A DNA stretch of 64,000 bases from Drosophila miranda (lineage: Eukaryota; Arthropoda; Insecta; Diptera; Drosophilidae), in assembly GCF_003369915.1 (NCBI RefSeq), contig NC_046675.1:15314001-15378000 (forward strand), read 5' to 3'. A program made the position numbers and the translations under genes. Below are positions 25,701 through 38,947 of this stretch, one piece after another (position 1 is the first letter of the stretch; the number at the start of each line of letters is the position of its first letter). A model generated the notes under the pieces. The model was not told the DNA's origin and did not search any database. It saw nothing but the letters and a program-made list of their open reading frames with translations.

Positions 25701-27828
25701 CAATATGACCAAAAGTAAACTTAAATTAGATATAAGATATAGCGATATTGCTTAAATATGACTGCTTAATTCGTTTCCTTTGAGCTCTCACAAATTTAAA
25801 CTTGAATGCCGGACATCCTGCGATACTAATAGATTCATCTAGAGATAAATCTTTCCATTTGTCTGCTTAATTCGTGGTTAGGGCATTAATGCTTCCATAT
25901 TACAGCACTCCGATGGCTTCAATTGCTTTTGTCATGCGCTTTCTGGAAGCTGCTCCACATCAGCTTCAGCCTCAGTCTCAGCCGCAGCACTGTTTCCCTG
26001 CACAAGTTGCATTTATGTACATTGACATGAAAGGAACGGCCCGTTATCATGATAATGATGCCAATGATGAGGCCTGGGAATGCCGAGGCATTTAGTCTGG
26101 AGGTATATGGGTCCTGCTCGGCTCATATCAAGCAGCTACGAGGAGGCATCAAGCGTCCACTCGATAACTGACAGGCACGCAAGGCGCCCAACCGCACAAC
26201 ACAAAAAAATGAAGAGAACTGTGTTAACTCTTTCTGCTCTGCCCCAAACTGGAGACCAGCACGTGTACTGGAGGGGCAATGTAAATGTAAATTTCAAATC
26301 GATCGATGCAAGAGTTTAGTCGGTTGGCGGATGCCTGGACATCAGCTAATGCCGATAAGCATAAAGTTTACAACGAGCCAGCCCAGAGAGAGAGATGCGC
26401 ATCTAGGGGATGCGATCGATCTTTCGCTGTACATTGCATTGCAGGTGTAACCGAGGGCGTCACTTGCACAACTGTCGTGGCCGCAACCGGCTCGTAAATT
26501 GCACAGGACATCGGTGGACATTCATGGTTGGTTAGGGGCCATCGGAGTCATCGATAGCAGGCAGTCGGGCAGAGCAGGCACGTTTACCTGTTCGTCCAAT
26601 AAATTCATCGGGCCTCGGCTTGGTGCGGTTTGTTGTGTGACATTTTTATCTAATTGACAGCGTTTTATTGCCTGCTGCCTGCCGATGTGCAGATAGGATA
26701 GCGCTGAATTTCCAAAGGAACATACACAGCTCCTTGGGGCGTGCTACTAGTCGGATGGGTGGGCGCGGGACTTCAAAGATTGCGCGGGAGTTCAGTACAG
26801 AAAATGGATATTATGGATTGCATTATGATTTCCAGCGAATCATTAGGGATCCAGGGGCGTTGGCGGTTCCTAAGGTGGTATGGGATCGAAGGACCACCGT
26901 GCGAGTCCTGTTTCGCTGTGTCATTCCCGGGGACTACAACTAAATTCCCTTTTCATCGTCGAACGTTACGAGTATTAATTGCGAGGCGCTAAAATGTTAA
27001 CCTAACTCCTAGTCTGTGTCGGGCACGCTTATTAGCGATGGACGGTGTAGGGTCCACGTCTATCCAAGCGTGTCCTTGACGCTGGCCTAACAAGCTAGCG
27101 CCGGCGGTGCCCATTTTCATCCCTGGACCCTTCAAGCAGGTCCTTGGAACAGGCGTATCAATTGGAAAATTTGCCAAGTTGTAATAAACAAGATTTTTCA
27201 TTGCGATATTTGCTCCGTCCTCGTTCGATCTTTAGTCGGCATGCCGAATCGCCTGACGGCGGTAAATTTGTAAAGGTTTATCCCGAGGTCAGGTAGATGG
27301 GCCTGCCCTCTCGGCGATTTAGATAAGATAATACTTGTAAGGCTCTCTACTCTCGCTCTGCCATTTGGTGCTGACAAATCATTGACGATGGTCAAGCGGC
27401 AATCCGATGGATTTTTGGCAAATTTTGGCATCACTTTGCGGTCGGCCCTAATCCTGTTTTGGGGATTGTTTGTCTTTAAGTTCTGTTTGCATTTCCGCCC
27501 ATTCCTGTTCCGGTTGGCACAGCGGCGCACAAAACCCTATAATCATCTTGTTAGCGGCTTTAGATATACCATTGATAGCTACGTTTTCTATCGGGGCGCC
27601 ATTTTAAGCTCTCTCTCCTTTGAAACGAAACGAAAGCAGACGTACGGCAAAATAAAACGAAGAGAGACTCATATTCAACTGAACTCACCACCGACCGTCA
27701 TTGGCCGGCATGCTCTGGCGGCACGTGCTGCCCCCAGTCCCAGTTCGGGCCGGGTTCTCAGGTCGTCAGGCAACTCGTTTCCCTTTACCTGGCCCTTACC
27801 TGCGGCGCAGTGGTGGGTTCTCTCAGAG
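19736..27828. other. 8 kb gene-free region upstream of atonal (presumed enhancer DNA)
   Basis: No ORF here has coding character; the short ones overlap on both strands and lack conserved motifs. The composition is unlike the AT-rich repeat array to its left, with many mixed-composition blocks typical of fly developmental enhancers. One 9-base match to the Atonal E-box consensus lies at 23958-23966 (minus strand AACAGGTGG). A CCCATA microsatellite lies at 23464-23499 and a GAGCTG run near 25475-25495. In D. melanogaster, embryonic, antennal and chordotonal enhancers of ato lie 5' of the gene. Confidence 0.6.
23464..23499 (+). repeat. CCCATA microsatellite
   Basis: About five to six tandem copies of CCCATA with a CCCATG-type start. 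It lies in non-coding DNA upstream of ato, and the copies have no spacers. Confidence 0.9.
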
Positions 27829-27836
27829 TATAAATA
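27829..27836 (+). promoter_or_regulatory. ato: atonal TATA box
   Basis: TATAAATA preceded by CAGAG, about 113 bases upstream of the ato ATG. An initiator-like AGTCAG at 27858-27863 is about 30 bases downstream, which is the right spacing. Regulated developmental genes in flies often use such focused TATA promoters, unlike the DRE/motif-1 promoters elsewhere in this window. Confidence 0.8.
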
Positions 27837-27941
27837 CCACCGCCAGGATGTGAGACCAGTCAGAAACTCGCCAGCCAGCATCCGCAGCGAACGGTTCATC
27901 ATTCTGTACTGTAATTCATCCACATCCACATATCATCCAAC

Positions 27942-28943
27942 ATGTCGTCCAGTGAAATCTATCGCTATTACTACAAGACGTCCGAGGATTTGCAGGGCTT
28001 CAAGACAGCCGCCACTGAGCCCTACTTCAATCCGATGGCCGCCTACAGTCCGGGCATGACCCACTATCAGTTCAATGGCAACGCTTTGGCCAACTCCAGC
28101 AGCTACTTGGCGGGAAACGGCTTCATCAGCTTTGAGCAGGCCAGCTCCGATGGCTGGATCACTTCGTCGCCGGCCAGCCATCGTTCAGAGAGTCCCGAAT
28201 ACGTTGATCTAAATACCATCTACAACAATGGCTGCAACATGGGTCACCAGCACGCTCAGCAGTACGGACTCAGTTTGGAGCAGGCACAAGCAGCAGCAGC
28301 ACCGCCACCATCCATCGCAGAAGTACCGATAGCTTCATCGGTACCGTCAGTGGAGGTCATGGGCTCCTCCAATGTGGGCACTTGCAAGACAGTGCCAACA
28401 GCTCCTGCCGCAGTCAAGCCCAAGCGCAGCTATACGAAGAAGAATCAACAGACTGCCGCCACAGCTACAGCCACAGCCACAGCCACCTCCTCATCCACCA
28501 GCAGTGCCTCTAGCTCCACGGCAACGGCAACGGCTCCGGCAAATCTCTACGCTGATGAGTTCCAGAGCTTTGACTTTGACAACTCCGCTCTGTTCGATGA
28601 CAGCGTGGAGGATGACGACGATCTAATGTTATTTGGCAGCGGGGCCGAGGACTTTGACGGCAACGACGGCTCCTTCGATCTGGCCGATGGCGACAGTGAA
28701 GATGCTTCGGGATCTACTTCCGGCAAGAAGCGTCGAAACAAGCAAATCTCGCCGGTGGTCAAGCGGAAGCGTCGCCTGGCCGCCAATGCACGCGAGCGTC
28801 GTCGCATGCAGAATCTTAACCAGGCCTTCGATCGTCTCCGCCAGTATCTGCCCTGCCTGGGAAACGATCGTCAGTTGTCCAAGCACGAGACCCTGCAAAT
28901 GGCCCAAACCTACATCTCCGCGTTGGGTGATCTGCTCCGCTGA
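27942..28943 (+). CDS. ato: atonal, proneural bHLH transcription factor
   Basis: Proneural factor that specifies chordotonal organs, R8 photoreceptors and other sense organs, as a heterodimer with Daughterless on E-boxes. Single-exon ORF of 333 residues, as in D. melanogaster (about 312, intronless). It opens [20 protein letters not shown]. The bHLH is C-terminal, from about residue 274: basic region [20 protein letters not shown], loop [10 protein letters not shown], helix 2 ending in the final residues ALGDLLR. The middle holds a Ser/Thr/Ala-rich low-complexity stretch and an acidic patch ([13 protein letters not shown]), which account for the extra length. The ATG context AACATG and the TATA promoter support this start. 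No breaks are seen. Confidence 0.99.
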   Translation: MSSSEIYRYYYKTSEDLQGFKTAATEPYFNPMAAYSPGMTHYQFNGNALANSSSYLAGNGFISFEQASSDGWITSSPASHRSESPEYVDLNTIYNNGCNMGHQHAQQYGLSLEQAQAAAAPPPSIAEVPIASSVPSVEVMGSSNVGTCKTVPTAPAAVKPKRSYTKKNQQTAATATATATATSSSTSSASSSTATATAPANLYADEFQSFDFDNSALFDDSVEDDDDLMLFGSGAEDFDGNDGSFDLADGDSEDASGSTSGKKRRNKQISPVVKRKRRLAANARERRRMQNLNQAFDRLRQYLPCLGNDRQLSKHETLQMAQTYISALGDLLR

Positions 28944-29570
28944 GAGGGCGAGCGGACAGGACACCAAAGTTATAAATTAGTTATTGTTGGAGCCTTGCCA
29001 AATGTTGTACCTTTAATGCCTGTAAATAGCTAGGAGCCCAGTAGTAAATTATCACTTGTTTATTGTTTAGTTAATTAGTTTAAATGGAGGACAATGATTC
29101 AGATTAAAACAAAATAAAACAACAAGTAACACATATAATTTTCTTTGTATTTATTTTTGGGAAAGAAAAGGACCAAGACCCTTATGCTAATTGATCTGTA
29201 AATCAATATCTGCAGAGCTCTGTAATATTTCTGGATTTGTAATAATTGCAATTAAAATTGTGAGCCCCAAAGAAGTAAAACTAAAAGAAATAATCCAACA
29301 TAATATCCAGATCTCGATCAGGAACGATCTTTCCGCTTTTCAAGAATTGTTTTGCTCCTCTCCAGACTCCTCCACGCTTATCTGCCAGGGCCAGGGGCAT
29401 CAATTCTCACACAGTCGCGCCTATTGAATTAAACTTTATTATATGAGGGAAGGTGATCGATTTGGCGCTTCGCGATCAATTTGTAGACAGGTCGACAAAA
29501 TTAGGGCCGGCTACTCAAGCCCCAAGCCTGCCCAAAACAAATACGCGAACGATCTGCAGGAGGAGCCGTG

Positions 29571-29595
29571 CGGTCCGGTCCGGTCCGGTCCGGTC
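29571..29595 (+). repeat. CGGTC pentanucleotide run
   Basis: Five tandem CGGTC units in non-coding DNA 3' of ato. Confidence 0.9.
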
Positions 29596-29860
29596 AGTCA
29601 GCGATCCACAGAACAGTATTGTGCCAATAATTACACGGCACGGCGCGCCAGAGTGTAGCTGCCAAATTAAGTTAAGTGTTGGGATGATCTGCTTTCAGCA
29701 GTCGCAGGTCGCATGCAATGTCCGATTCGATTCGAGTCCCGAAAATCAAGCGCCGCCACTCACAAATCGTTTAAGGCGAAGTTCGATCGATGATCGTTGC
29801 TGGCGGATAAACCAAGCCAACAGAGGGAGCCGGCCGGCTAAGCTGTCTTAAGCTGACGCT

Positions 29861-29902
29861 GAAGCTAAAGCCGAAGCCGAAGCCGAAGCCGAAGCCAAAG
29901 CC
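29861..29902 (+). repeat. GAAGCC/AAAGCC hexanucleotide run
   Basis: About seven near-perfect six-base units. They are followed at 29948-29972 by a separate CAGT/CAGC-type tandem run. Non-coding context. Confidence 0.85.
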
Positions 29903-32622
29903 AGGGCGATTCATTCAGCAGAAAGCAGAGCAGCACCCGGTACGACAGCCAGTCAGCCAGTCAGTCAGTCAATCATTCGGAAGATCCAAAACCAATTTGC
30001 TGATAGCGCGACTGCTGACGATCGACTACCTCCCGCTCCCGTTCGTAAAGGGACCTCAAGATCACATACTATGGGAATCGGAGCATTTGTAGGCGGCAGA
30101 CGAGGGTCAGGCAGGGCAGGGCAGGGCAAGGGATGGGGATGGGGATGGGCAGTGGCCGGATTTCGTGGGTTGTTTCTGTTTGTTTTATAAAATAATTTTC
30201 GGGCGTCGCCGCAAAAGCTCTTGGGCCATTGGATATTGGATTTACCGGGGATTTAGGGACTTCGGACCTCATAATCAAAACGAAATTCACATAATTAGTT
30301 AGCGGCACCGCCATCGACAGGCAGGGCTTCGTTAAATTGTTAATGACTTAATTTAGTGGTCGCGAGGTGCGGGCGTCTCCCCAGGCCTCGCGGCAATTAT
30401 AGCTATTTGTATGCGGATACCCCCGATATCCGGCCGTGATCCCCCGCGATACCTCGATTCCTGTTAGCCCTGTCGCCTTGCTCTTGTTAGCGACAATTTA
30501 CGGCTTCGAACGCTTCCGCACAAAGCGTTGCCGTCAATTTGTCAATTACACAAATTGTTTGGGTCCCATCGTTCCCCGACAACAACAAGAAAAGATGCGA
30601 CTCGAATTCGACTCTTCCTGCCGATCGGAGCTTTGTGCAACCGAGCTACGTGGAGGATATCTCCCTGCCACTGCTTTTGCCACTGACACTGCCACCTGCA
30701 TGCAGCTGCACAGATTCGGATCCAGCTTCCAAAATGCAACTGCCTGCCAATACAATTAGTTAGAATTCATGAATGGGATCTCGACCCCAGTCAGCTTTTG
30801 GCAATGCCGCCGCCGCCGCCGCCGCCAACAGCCGCAGCAGGAGCAGGAGCAGGAAGGAGTAGGAGAAAGGGGAGAAGAGCAGGAGCACCATCGGCAGCAG
30901 AAGAAACAGCAGGAGTGGGGCAGCAGAAGTCACAAAGTTGCCTTGCATGTCTTTGTCAATTTATAGACAGCTTGCCTGAGCATTATTAACACGTATTATT
31001 ATGCATTCGATGTCCGTTTCGTTCCGTTTTGGTTGTGGTTCGCTTCGGCTCGGGGTGCGTCGCCCTGTTGCACATTTTGTGGGTTTCCCCCTGTCTCGAG
31101 GCAGACACCGACTGTCTGCAACCGGCTGGGGCACGAATGAATGGTCGCAAAATTTGTCATGTCGATAATTGGCGAGCTTTATTTTGAGATTCTTGAGGTC
31201 TCGTACATTTTTGTAGCTCTCTGGAAATAAAGCATAAGTAGTTGGGGAGTATAGTGCTCGTAAATGTACCTCCATCTCTACATGTATCTGTATCTGCGTT
31301 AAATAAGTTAATGAGCTTTAACACCATCAATTTGTCACTTCTTGTTAGTGTCGCCATGGGGCAGGATCGGATCGGAGAGGTTTCTGAGTCAGAAAAGCGA
31401 CAGCATGGGTTTCGCCTTGTGGTAGTTAGGAAATGGACTCGTTATGTGCAATCATGGAACTGAAGATGTTCGGTTTTATTCGAAGTTTTCTTTGGTCAAT
31501 GAAGGAATATTTTAAACTGGATTGGAATCATTTTGGATATACTTTTTTGTTCGAAAAATTAGGGCTTTATCTCGTTTCTTCTATAAAATAACTATTCCAC
31601 AGGTAGTCCTATCAATCTACTGTATTCCCTCAACCACCAAACAATTTTTAATTGCGGTTTTGCCAACGTTTTCAAATTATTTGTACATTTTTCCTTTTTT
31701 ATGCCATTTCCTTTGGATACAAAACATTTTCTCATGCCTTTTTGGGCACATTTTCCATCAATTTTTGAAAGGACTAACCACAAGAGTGGTATTTTGTATC
31801 TTTCTGCCTCGTTGCTGCAGTTGGTGCCTTCAAGTGCAGTTTCCGTTTCCGCCGTTGTGTGTTTTGGCATTGTTGTGTGAACATTTTGCGCTGATCCTTT
31901 AATTATTGCGCAATGATTGCCTCCAGGGCTGCAGACTCAAAGAGCCCAAAATGATATCCGAGGTTTTGTGATTGATGCGAGTCCCGGCCTGGGATCATGG
32001 ATGGCATAGCATATCCTTTCTCTCAGCAGAAGTCGCGTGTGCATCGATGGCTGTGTGGGCCTCGAATTCGGTTTTAGTCCAACTCAAAGTCCATTCCAAA
32101 TGAATGCAATTATTAAGTCATAAAACGAGCAGCGTAAAATGCCAAAAGTCTGTAATTAGCGACACGAAATCACGCCAGCCACGCCCCTGCACAGTCCCAG
32201 GACCAGTCCCAGGCATTGTGTGCGGTCCGCACAAGAGAAATTACCTGCCTGGAAGATCTACGAGAGAGTGGGAGTGAAAGTAGCGGAAGGACTCTATTAA
32301 AGGTCACCGTTTGTTTAGGGAAGTTTTGGCCCAAAGGGGAAGCAAACAGAGCGGAGCGGCAATTAGTCAAACGATTTGCTATGCATCCCATCTCCCATCA
32401 ATCAGTGCGACAGGGCAGGATCCGATTACCGATCATCATCATCATCATCGTCCTCATCGGGAGCACTAACAGATTTCACCGTTACCCGTTTGACAAATAA
32501 TTCGCACGGCCAACGGTACTGTCTCTGCCAGATCTCTGGGTAACTCAATTAGCCACACAGAGACGCATCGTCGGCACAGTTGAGTGACTTTCGGTTTTCG
32601 GCCTCCTTTGCCTTTGCTCCAT

Positions 32623-32656
32623 CCACAGCCACAGCCACAGCCACAGGCACAGGCAG
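32623..32656 (+). repeat. ACAGCC/ACAGGC hexanucleotide run
   Basis: Five to six tandem units in non-coding DNA between ato and the C19orf12-like gene. Confidence 0.85.
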
Positions 32657-35600
32657 AACCACAGCAAGAGACTCTGCCAAGTAGGTGGGCCACCTCCAAA
32701 AGCCGAGAGAACCCAAGCCCAGACCCATACCAAAAGTTCTCAGTATCTCACGATGCAGCCAGCAAATGATCGAGGATGATGGACAGGCAGCAGTGCGGCG
32801 GCCAGTGAAAGTGCATCAAAAATCAAAGTCTTTGTGGACTTTTTGACAATTTTTTGGCGAGGCATCAAATTAACACACAACAAAAACGTTAAGATGCTAC
32901 CAAAAAGATAGCAGAGCGAAAAAAATCCATCGAGAAGATAACTCCCCAACGAATTCCGGATGCACTGCCAATGAAAGTTAATCAGTTCTGTGGCTCGGTT
33001 CTCTTTCTGAAAGGAATCCTATGATCTTTTGGGAACCTATAACTCATATAATCCAAATGAACATAATATTAATACTGGATTTTGTGGTGTCGGAGGAGCT
33101 CTATGCAGCATCTTTATATTTAGAGTATTCATCGATTAAGAGCCCCCAAAATCCTTTTTGGCTGTGTGTTTTAACTGAAATTGCCACACGCAAGCCATCG
33201 CCATCGCTTTGTCACGTTAAGAGGTCTCTGGGCCCTGGGAGATGCCAGAGGCGGAGAACAGTCTGAGTATTTGGTCTGGACTGCGATTTATGAACAAAAG
33301 ATTCTTCTCCCCGAGTCCTGTCTCTGCCCCTGGGCATGGTCCTACCCGTTGTCTGTAATTTTGTATTGACATTGGGTCATTTGATACAGTTTTCCAGCTC
33401 ATTTGCTTGTAATTGGGCACCGGAGCCTCGCACAGACTCCACATGAGATCCCCCTCTCTCACTCTCTCTCTCTCCCCCCCTTCTCTGCCAAATTTGCGCT
33501 CAGGTTGACGACTTTTCAAATTATCAGTAATATTTTGGAACCTATATATTTATTAATCAGGATTTCGTGTGAAAAATGCGACCAGGGTGCCCTCGTATTT
33601 TGTGCTTAAGCCCGGCTCAGCAGACAGCAACATGGACAACTGGACGGGACACAAAAGACACAGGACTGGAGTGGAATGGCTTGGACTGGACTGGACGACC
33701 ATCCAATTTAATGTCAACGACGTCGGTGGCGTTGGCATCACTTCATCTTTTGCCCACTGCCAAGGGAAGGTCCTGAAACGTCTTTCGGGCTCGTTTTTTT
33801 TTTCCGTTGTGTTTTGAGCTGTTGCTTTGGTTTAGTGGCTACCACCTGCATTGACTGGACCTCGACTTGGGACGCTTTTTGGACTGTCGCGACCTGGAGT
33901 GAGTGTGAACTTAATCCCTTGGCCCCAATTATTCAAGTAATTAAGTATTAATGTGCGAAATTTTATCACCTTCGGCGAGGGTTGACTTGGCTCCAAGTTA
34001 AGTTGAGGTTGAGCAAGCCGTGATTTTCCAGCCGATTTGTGTTTAAACGATCGTGAAAGTGGGGCTTCTTGAACTCAAGATTCGCACGGGTGGTGACCGC
34101 CGAGAGCTAAGCTCGGTCTGGTGGGAGATTGGTAAGGATTACAGCCAAAGCTTGAACTGCAAGGATTGTGATCTGATAATAATTCGGAGTCGTATAGCAG
34201 AGATTCCACAAATACTTCAAATACAATTTCCAAGATTTCAACAGACTTTGAGTGATTGCTAATAAAATATTTGTGATCAAGGAGTGCCGCTACGTGCCGA
34301 CAAAAGGGATCACAGGGATCGGATCTTGTACGACATGCAATTAGTAGATATAATCCGTGTGATTCCATCCGACTAAAATGTCAATAACAATAAACTCCTG
34401 GCGGCTACGGGGTAGCAACACACTGCTGGCAATCAAGATAGCAACGTGATCAGCTCATAACTGTCAAAAGGCAATCAATTGATTTGCCCAAGAGCCCAGA
34501 CCAGCCCAGCACAGTCCAGTCCGATCTGAAGGCGGTTCAGGGAAGCTATAGCTAGAGGTGCATGTGGTGTACGGGGTAGGGAGACCGCACAGGACTCGCT
34601 TCGCACAATATTTTAGAGGCGTGTTCCGCCTGTCAACATTTTATGTTGGTGGTCAGAAAGTCAAATTGTGGTCGAAGCAACTGATACAGCAGCAGCGATG
34701 ATGCTGATGCTGAATGCAACTCTTATGCTGAGAAACTCCCGGGTGTTCCCAGGCACAGGACAGTCAGGTCCTTGAGCAGACAATAGAACAATGGCAAGTC
34801 TTTTGTGTGTTGGCCAACGAAACAAAGGCAACTACTTACAACACATTATGACACGAAAATGAAAGCGAAAACGAAGGCCTACACCGATCCGAATCGGCCT
34901 AGTCCTGGATCCTTGGAACCCATTCCTACCCATTTTATTACCCTTCGCCGTCCCCTGATTCATGGCTATTGCTCTATTTCTGCGGCTCCCGGCGAGTCCC
35001 GGCGAGTCCCGGCGATTCGGCACATCTTCTTGTGGCTCCTTTTGATGCTGTCCAGCGCATTGAATTTGCGTGAACCATAAATAATTTTATTGCTTAATTT
35101 TTCGTGCTCCGACGCTTTGCGGCGAGATCTCTAATTGAATTGCGCGCTCTGGAAAATTTCACATTTGTCTCTCCATTCCACTAAAAGTTCCATTATTTAT
35201 TTGGGATCTTATTTTCTAAAGGATATTGGAATTTAATGTAAATTAACTTTTTTGTTTTCGTTGCTTTTGGTTACGGCAATTGGAAAACCGATTTGAAAAT
35301 TGTATACGCCTTGATGGTGGATAATTTGTTGATCGAAACGATTTATTATAATGTATAGGGTTTTGTTTTGTATCTTTTTTGAATTGGAAATGAAATCAAA
35401 GTTTAGTTTGTATAAAAGTTGTGAAAATTACACATTGCAACAAAAGCTAACTTTTGGAGTGTCCTTTGCACGATACATAAATGATGTTGTAGGCGTGGTT
35501 GATCGCATCTCCATACTTCGAATTTGCAATAAACTCCCCAATATATTTTTGTATTTCAAAACCGCGCTTGCAGTTTTTACTCGTAGGTAGTATTTCAAAT

Positions 35601-37137
35601 TATATGAAAGCTATGATTGAAAATTAACAAAGTCACAAATAATCAAATTCATTCATATAACACAATCTTATTAAAGATATTTTTGGAATTATCTTTTAAC
35701 CCAAAATCGATCGTACTTTTCATGTAGTAAATATTTAATGTTTTCCTGTTCATCGACATGGAGTATCATAGGATTCTTCTAGCAGTTTCATAGGCAGAGC
35801 AATTATTATGTCAGTGTATATTCGGGACTGCCAGCTGACGCACCGATCTGATCGGGCCTGGTTTTGGTGCTGGTGCTGGCACACGTGTTCATTTGCCAGG
35901 CATGCGCGCGATTTCGGCGCTCAATTGGGATTTGTAAGCCGAGCTCCGTATGTGTATCCTTGTCGGCCTCACACCTCATTTCCCCAGGTTGCGGCAGGCA
36001 ACCCTTTCCAGCGATCCTTTTGGGGATCCTACTGACTGTGTATGGCCGTGTCCTTTAAGCGGCTTATCCTGCTGTTGCCGTTTTTGGTGTCTGCTCTTTC
36101 GCTCCTGCACTCGTGCTTAACGGAAGTCAAACAGTAACTGCAGCCACGGGCATGGACCTGAGCCGAGTGGCTCTGCTTCCTTGAAAAAAACCCCAACCGT
36201 AAAAGAAACAGCTATACAAAAAATATACCAAGTAATGTGTACAAACTGAACGAGGAAGAGGAAAAGGAAGCGTATAGCGGAGAGCAGACCCGAAGAGCGA
36301 ACGTAGGCAATCCAATTTTTGAAGTCAAAAGTGGCACCAGATGACGGCGTGCGCCGCACGTTTGTTCTGAGTCTTAGCCTCAGCCAGAGCGTCCCAGAAG
36401 TAGCAGCAGCAGCACCAGCAGGAGCAGCAGCAGGAGCAGGAGCAGGAGAACATAGTAGCATATGTTGCACTTTGGCTTGAGTGTGCGGTGGGCTATCTAT
36501 CTCGCTTTGGCCGCCAGGGTTTTGTCCTTTTTCGGTGGCTTTCACTCGCACGCCACGCGGCGTGCTCTTCCTTCTCCTTCTCGTCCTGAAGACAGCAAAT
36601 AATAATAATAATGATAATTCCCTATTGTGTGTGCAAGGCGCGCCAGTTGGCTCGCAGGCGGAGAGCCGAGCCTCAAGCAGTAGACCATCCCAACTGCTAG
36701 ATATCCGGCGGCCTAAGAACGGCCGACATAAGGCACCGCCGCCGCGTCTAGTCTAGTTACAGTTACCCGAAAGTTCCTCTTCGGTAGCAGTTTTTGGGAA
36801 CTGAACGAACCCACGACGCAATTAAAGCCGCATCAATCAAAATTAACGAAAATCGGGCAGCGATTTTTAAACGCGATCTAGACACGTTATAAGATTTTTA
36901 AAGAATCATTCCACTTCCACTAGCATGTGCCAATGTGTCTCTCAAGGTAAAAGTTATTATATTCGTATTAATACATTGTTCCAAAAGAGGAAATAATAGT
37001 CGTTTCAAGTAAGCAATGCTATTTTTGGATGTAGAAATATTATAAAATACATTCATATAACAAAAAAATTCTACATTTTGAGTAAAATAAAATATAGTAT
37101 CTACCGAAAGCTTTCGAAAGCGTTTCGACAGTGTAGC

Positions 37138-37145
37138 TATCGATT
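37138..37145 (+). promoter_or_regulatory. DRE-like site of the C19orf12-like gene
   Basis: TATCGATT, seven of eight bases of the DRE, lies 112-119 bases upstream of the ATG at 37257. The region is otherwise TATA-less, as expected for a housekeeping fly promoter. Confidence 0.55.
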
Positions 37146-37256
37146 TCGCAGTTCTATCAAGAATCGCTCATCTTTGGCCGTAGCTTCACAAGAAATTCCA
37201 GCGGATTGAGGTTCGATTTAGTTTCCAGAAAATTATTGAACAGCAAAGAACAAATA

Positions 37257-37743
37257 ATGCCCATCGATACGGGGGAGATAATAAAGGCTCTGGCTATTTT
37301 GGCTGATCGTCGCAACATTCAAGTGACATTCACAGAGACGGCAAAGGGAGCGGCCCTCTGTGCAGCTGGTGCATTGCTTGGCGGTCTCTTGATGGGCTCC
37401 CGTGGCCTAGCTGTTGGTGGGGCTATTGGTGGTCTCGCAGCCTACGGGTTGACCGAAGGTGAGTAACTCTTCTCTAAGTGGACTTTTGTTATCTCCTAAT
37501 GATGTGTCTTATCTTTTTCAAGGAAAGTTCAAGTCTTTACGCGAAATTATTATGAACGATTTGACGGAAAGCCAGCGCATAGAACTGGAGCAGCATGTGA
37601 TCAATGCTGTTGCCAATGTAGGCTACGAGGATGTCCTGAGTATTGGCGCCCTAATCATGAGGAATAGACGTGTACAAGATATTGCAATGAACGTGCTCAA
37701 ATCGTTCGCCACCGAGCAACTGGGATTGAGCATCGTTAACTGA
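37257..37743 (+). CDS. C19orf12 (MPAN) family protein, probably the orthologue of fly CG11671
   Basis: Small membrane-associated protein of the C19orf12 family; the human gene is mutated in a neurodegeneration with brain iron accumulation and acts at mitochondria, ER and lipid-droplet contacts. Exons 37257-37458 and 37523-37743 (64-base intron, GT/AG) encode 140 residues. The N half has an Ala/Gly-rich hydrophobic hairpin with Gly-zipper spacing ([16 protein letters not shown], then [16 protein letters not shown]), the hallmark of the family. The C half is charged and helical. I start at the ATG at 37257 ([20 protein letters not shown]), since no in-frame ATG lies upstream. An AATAAA follows the stop. 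D. melanogaster has two paralogues; assignment to CG11671 rests on my recollection of its position near ato. Confidence 0.85.
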
Positions 37744-37776
37744 TTACTCTGCACCCGTAGCCATGCGGCGCAAACA

Positions 37777-37782
37777 AATAAA
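37777..37782 (+). terminator. poly(A) signal of the C19orf12-like gene
   Basis: AATAAA 34 bases past the stop codon. Confidence 0.75.
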
Positions 37783-37783
37783 A

Positions 37784-38947
37784 GCCTTTATATTTTTGTA
37801 AACCTGACCAGCAGTTGAATCCAGTTAATGTATCATCAGAAGCGGAAGTTTGTTTAAAACAATTATTCTATTTGCAGTGTTCTTTAGTCGTGGACACAGT
37901 AGTTCCTTGCATCTTAATACGATTTTTGCTGACTGTGAATCAAATGCTTTTATCTTATCTAAATATCATTTGCGCTCAATAATTCTGAAATCAAAAACCA
38001 CAATTATCGCTCATTTGTGCTTACACTTGTATTTTTCTGCTATCTTATTCGAGTCTGTGTCTTCGGGCTCCAATAGGCAAGAGTCGCGCGCCTAGCGTCA
38101 CCAAGACTCAGTCAGAGATCTAGCAATGCTACGCTCAACAGATGTTGGAGTATCACAGAATTTGTGCAACAACAGCAACAGCAGCGATCATCATCATCAC
38201 CAGCAACAACTGTTACAAGCAGTAAAAATAAGATAAAATTCAGACTCTTAGGGAAATTGCGCCAAAGAGCCGAAATAAAAAGAGTCGTAGACATTTTTCG
38301 TTGCCCCGTCTACACTGTAAACAATTCGGTGGACCCTGAGCCAACGTGGAAGAGCGTGTTTGGCTCTAACTAGATGTGAAATTCGGCTCAGTGTGCGAAG
38401 GGCAGGTCAAAATAATTTGGCTCACTGCGGAAAAGGAGGGACATGGCTAGGGGAACTGGCAGACAAGCGATACGACAACCTCTCCTCTCTTCATCCCTAC
38501 ATACATTCGTACATATAGTATCTCTTTCTATGGCCAGCTGTTGCTCGAGTTGTTTGGTCTTCCGTTGGGTATCATCATCGTGTGGCTGCCACGTGTCGTT
38601 GGCAAGTCCATTGGGCAATTGGTCGATCGAACAATGGCATGGCCAATTAGTATGCATGCGAGTTTGAAAAGTGAACTTAACCTGCGACTAGCCGCAAAAT
38701 TACCCAAAATACTCGTATGAAAAATGCATACAAAGCATTCGGCATATGCAGATACAATACGTATCACATGGGATATGGGATCGAGCAGCAGCAGCAGCTG
38801 TAAAATCAATCAAAAAGTTGTCAAATAAATGTCATACATAAGCCATACATATGTGAGCAGGATATGGCGAGTCCTCGCCCTCCTGTGGGTGCATAAATTT
38901 GCCCTTCTATATTTCCTTCTCCTTATACCCAAACTCATATACATTGC
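37784..38947. other. intergenic, nothing recognised
   Basis: A 1.16 kb AT-rich stretch between the C19orf12-like gene and a convergent secreted-protein gene. It holds a CAG/CAA-type run at 38166-38185 and short unsupported ORFs. I see no RNA gene or transposon. Confidence 0.6.

Larger units (their letters stand above)
28944..37137. other. 8 kb gene-free region downstream of atonal (presumed eye and other enhancers)
   Basis: No convincing ORF or RNA gene is seen. Short tandem repeats are scattered through it: CGGTC at 29571-29595, GAAGCC at 29861-29902, ACAGCC at 32623-32656, and CCCGGCGAGT near 34987-35015. In D. melanogaster the retinal ato enhancer regulated by Eyeless/Sine oculis lies about 3 kb 3' of the gene; the equivalent stretch here would be near 31-33 kb, but I cannot pinpoint it. 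The ato poly(A) site is probably near 29114-29130, where AAAATAAAAC occurs. Confidence 0.55.

Noticed and set aside
27382-28059. 225-codon + strand ORF running into ato
   Set aside because: It is out of frame with ato, crosses the TATA box and promoter, and has no conserved features.
30760-30989. overlapping Pro/Gln/Leu-rich ORFs on both strands 3' of ato
   Set aside because: They come from CCG/CAG low-complexity DNA and read open in several frames at once.
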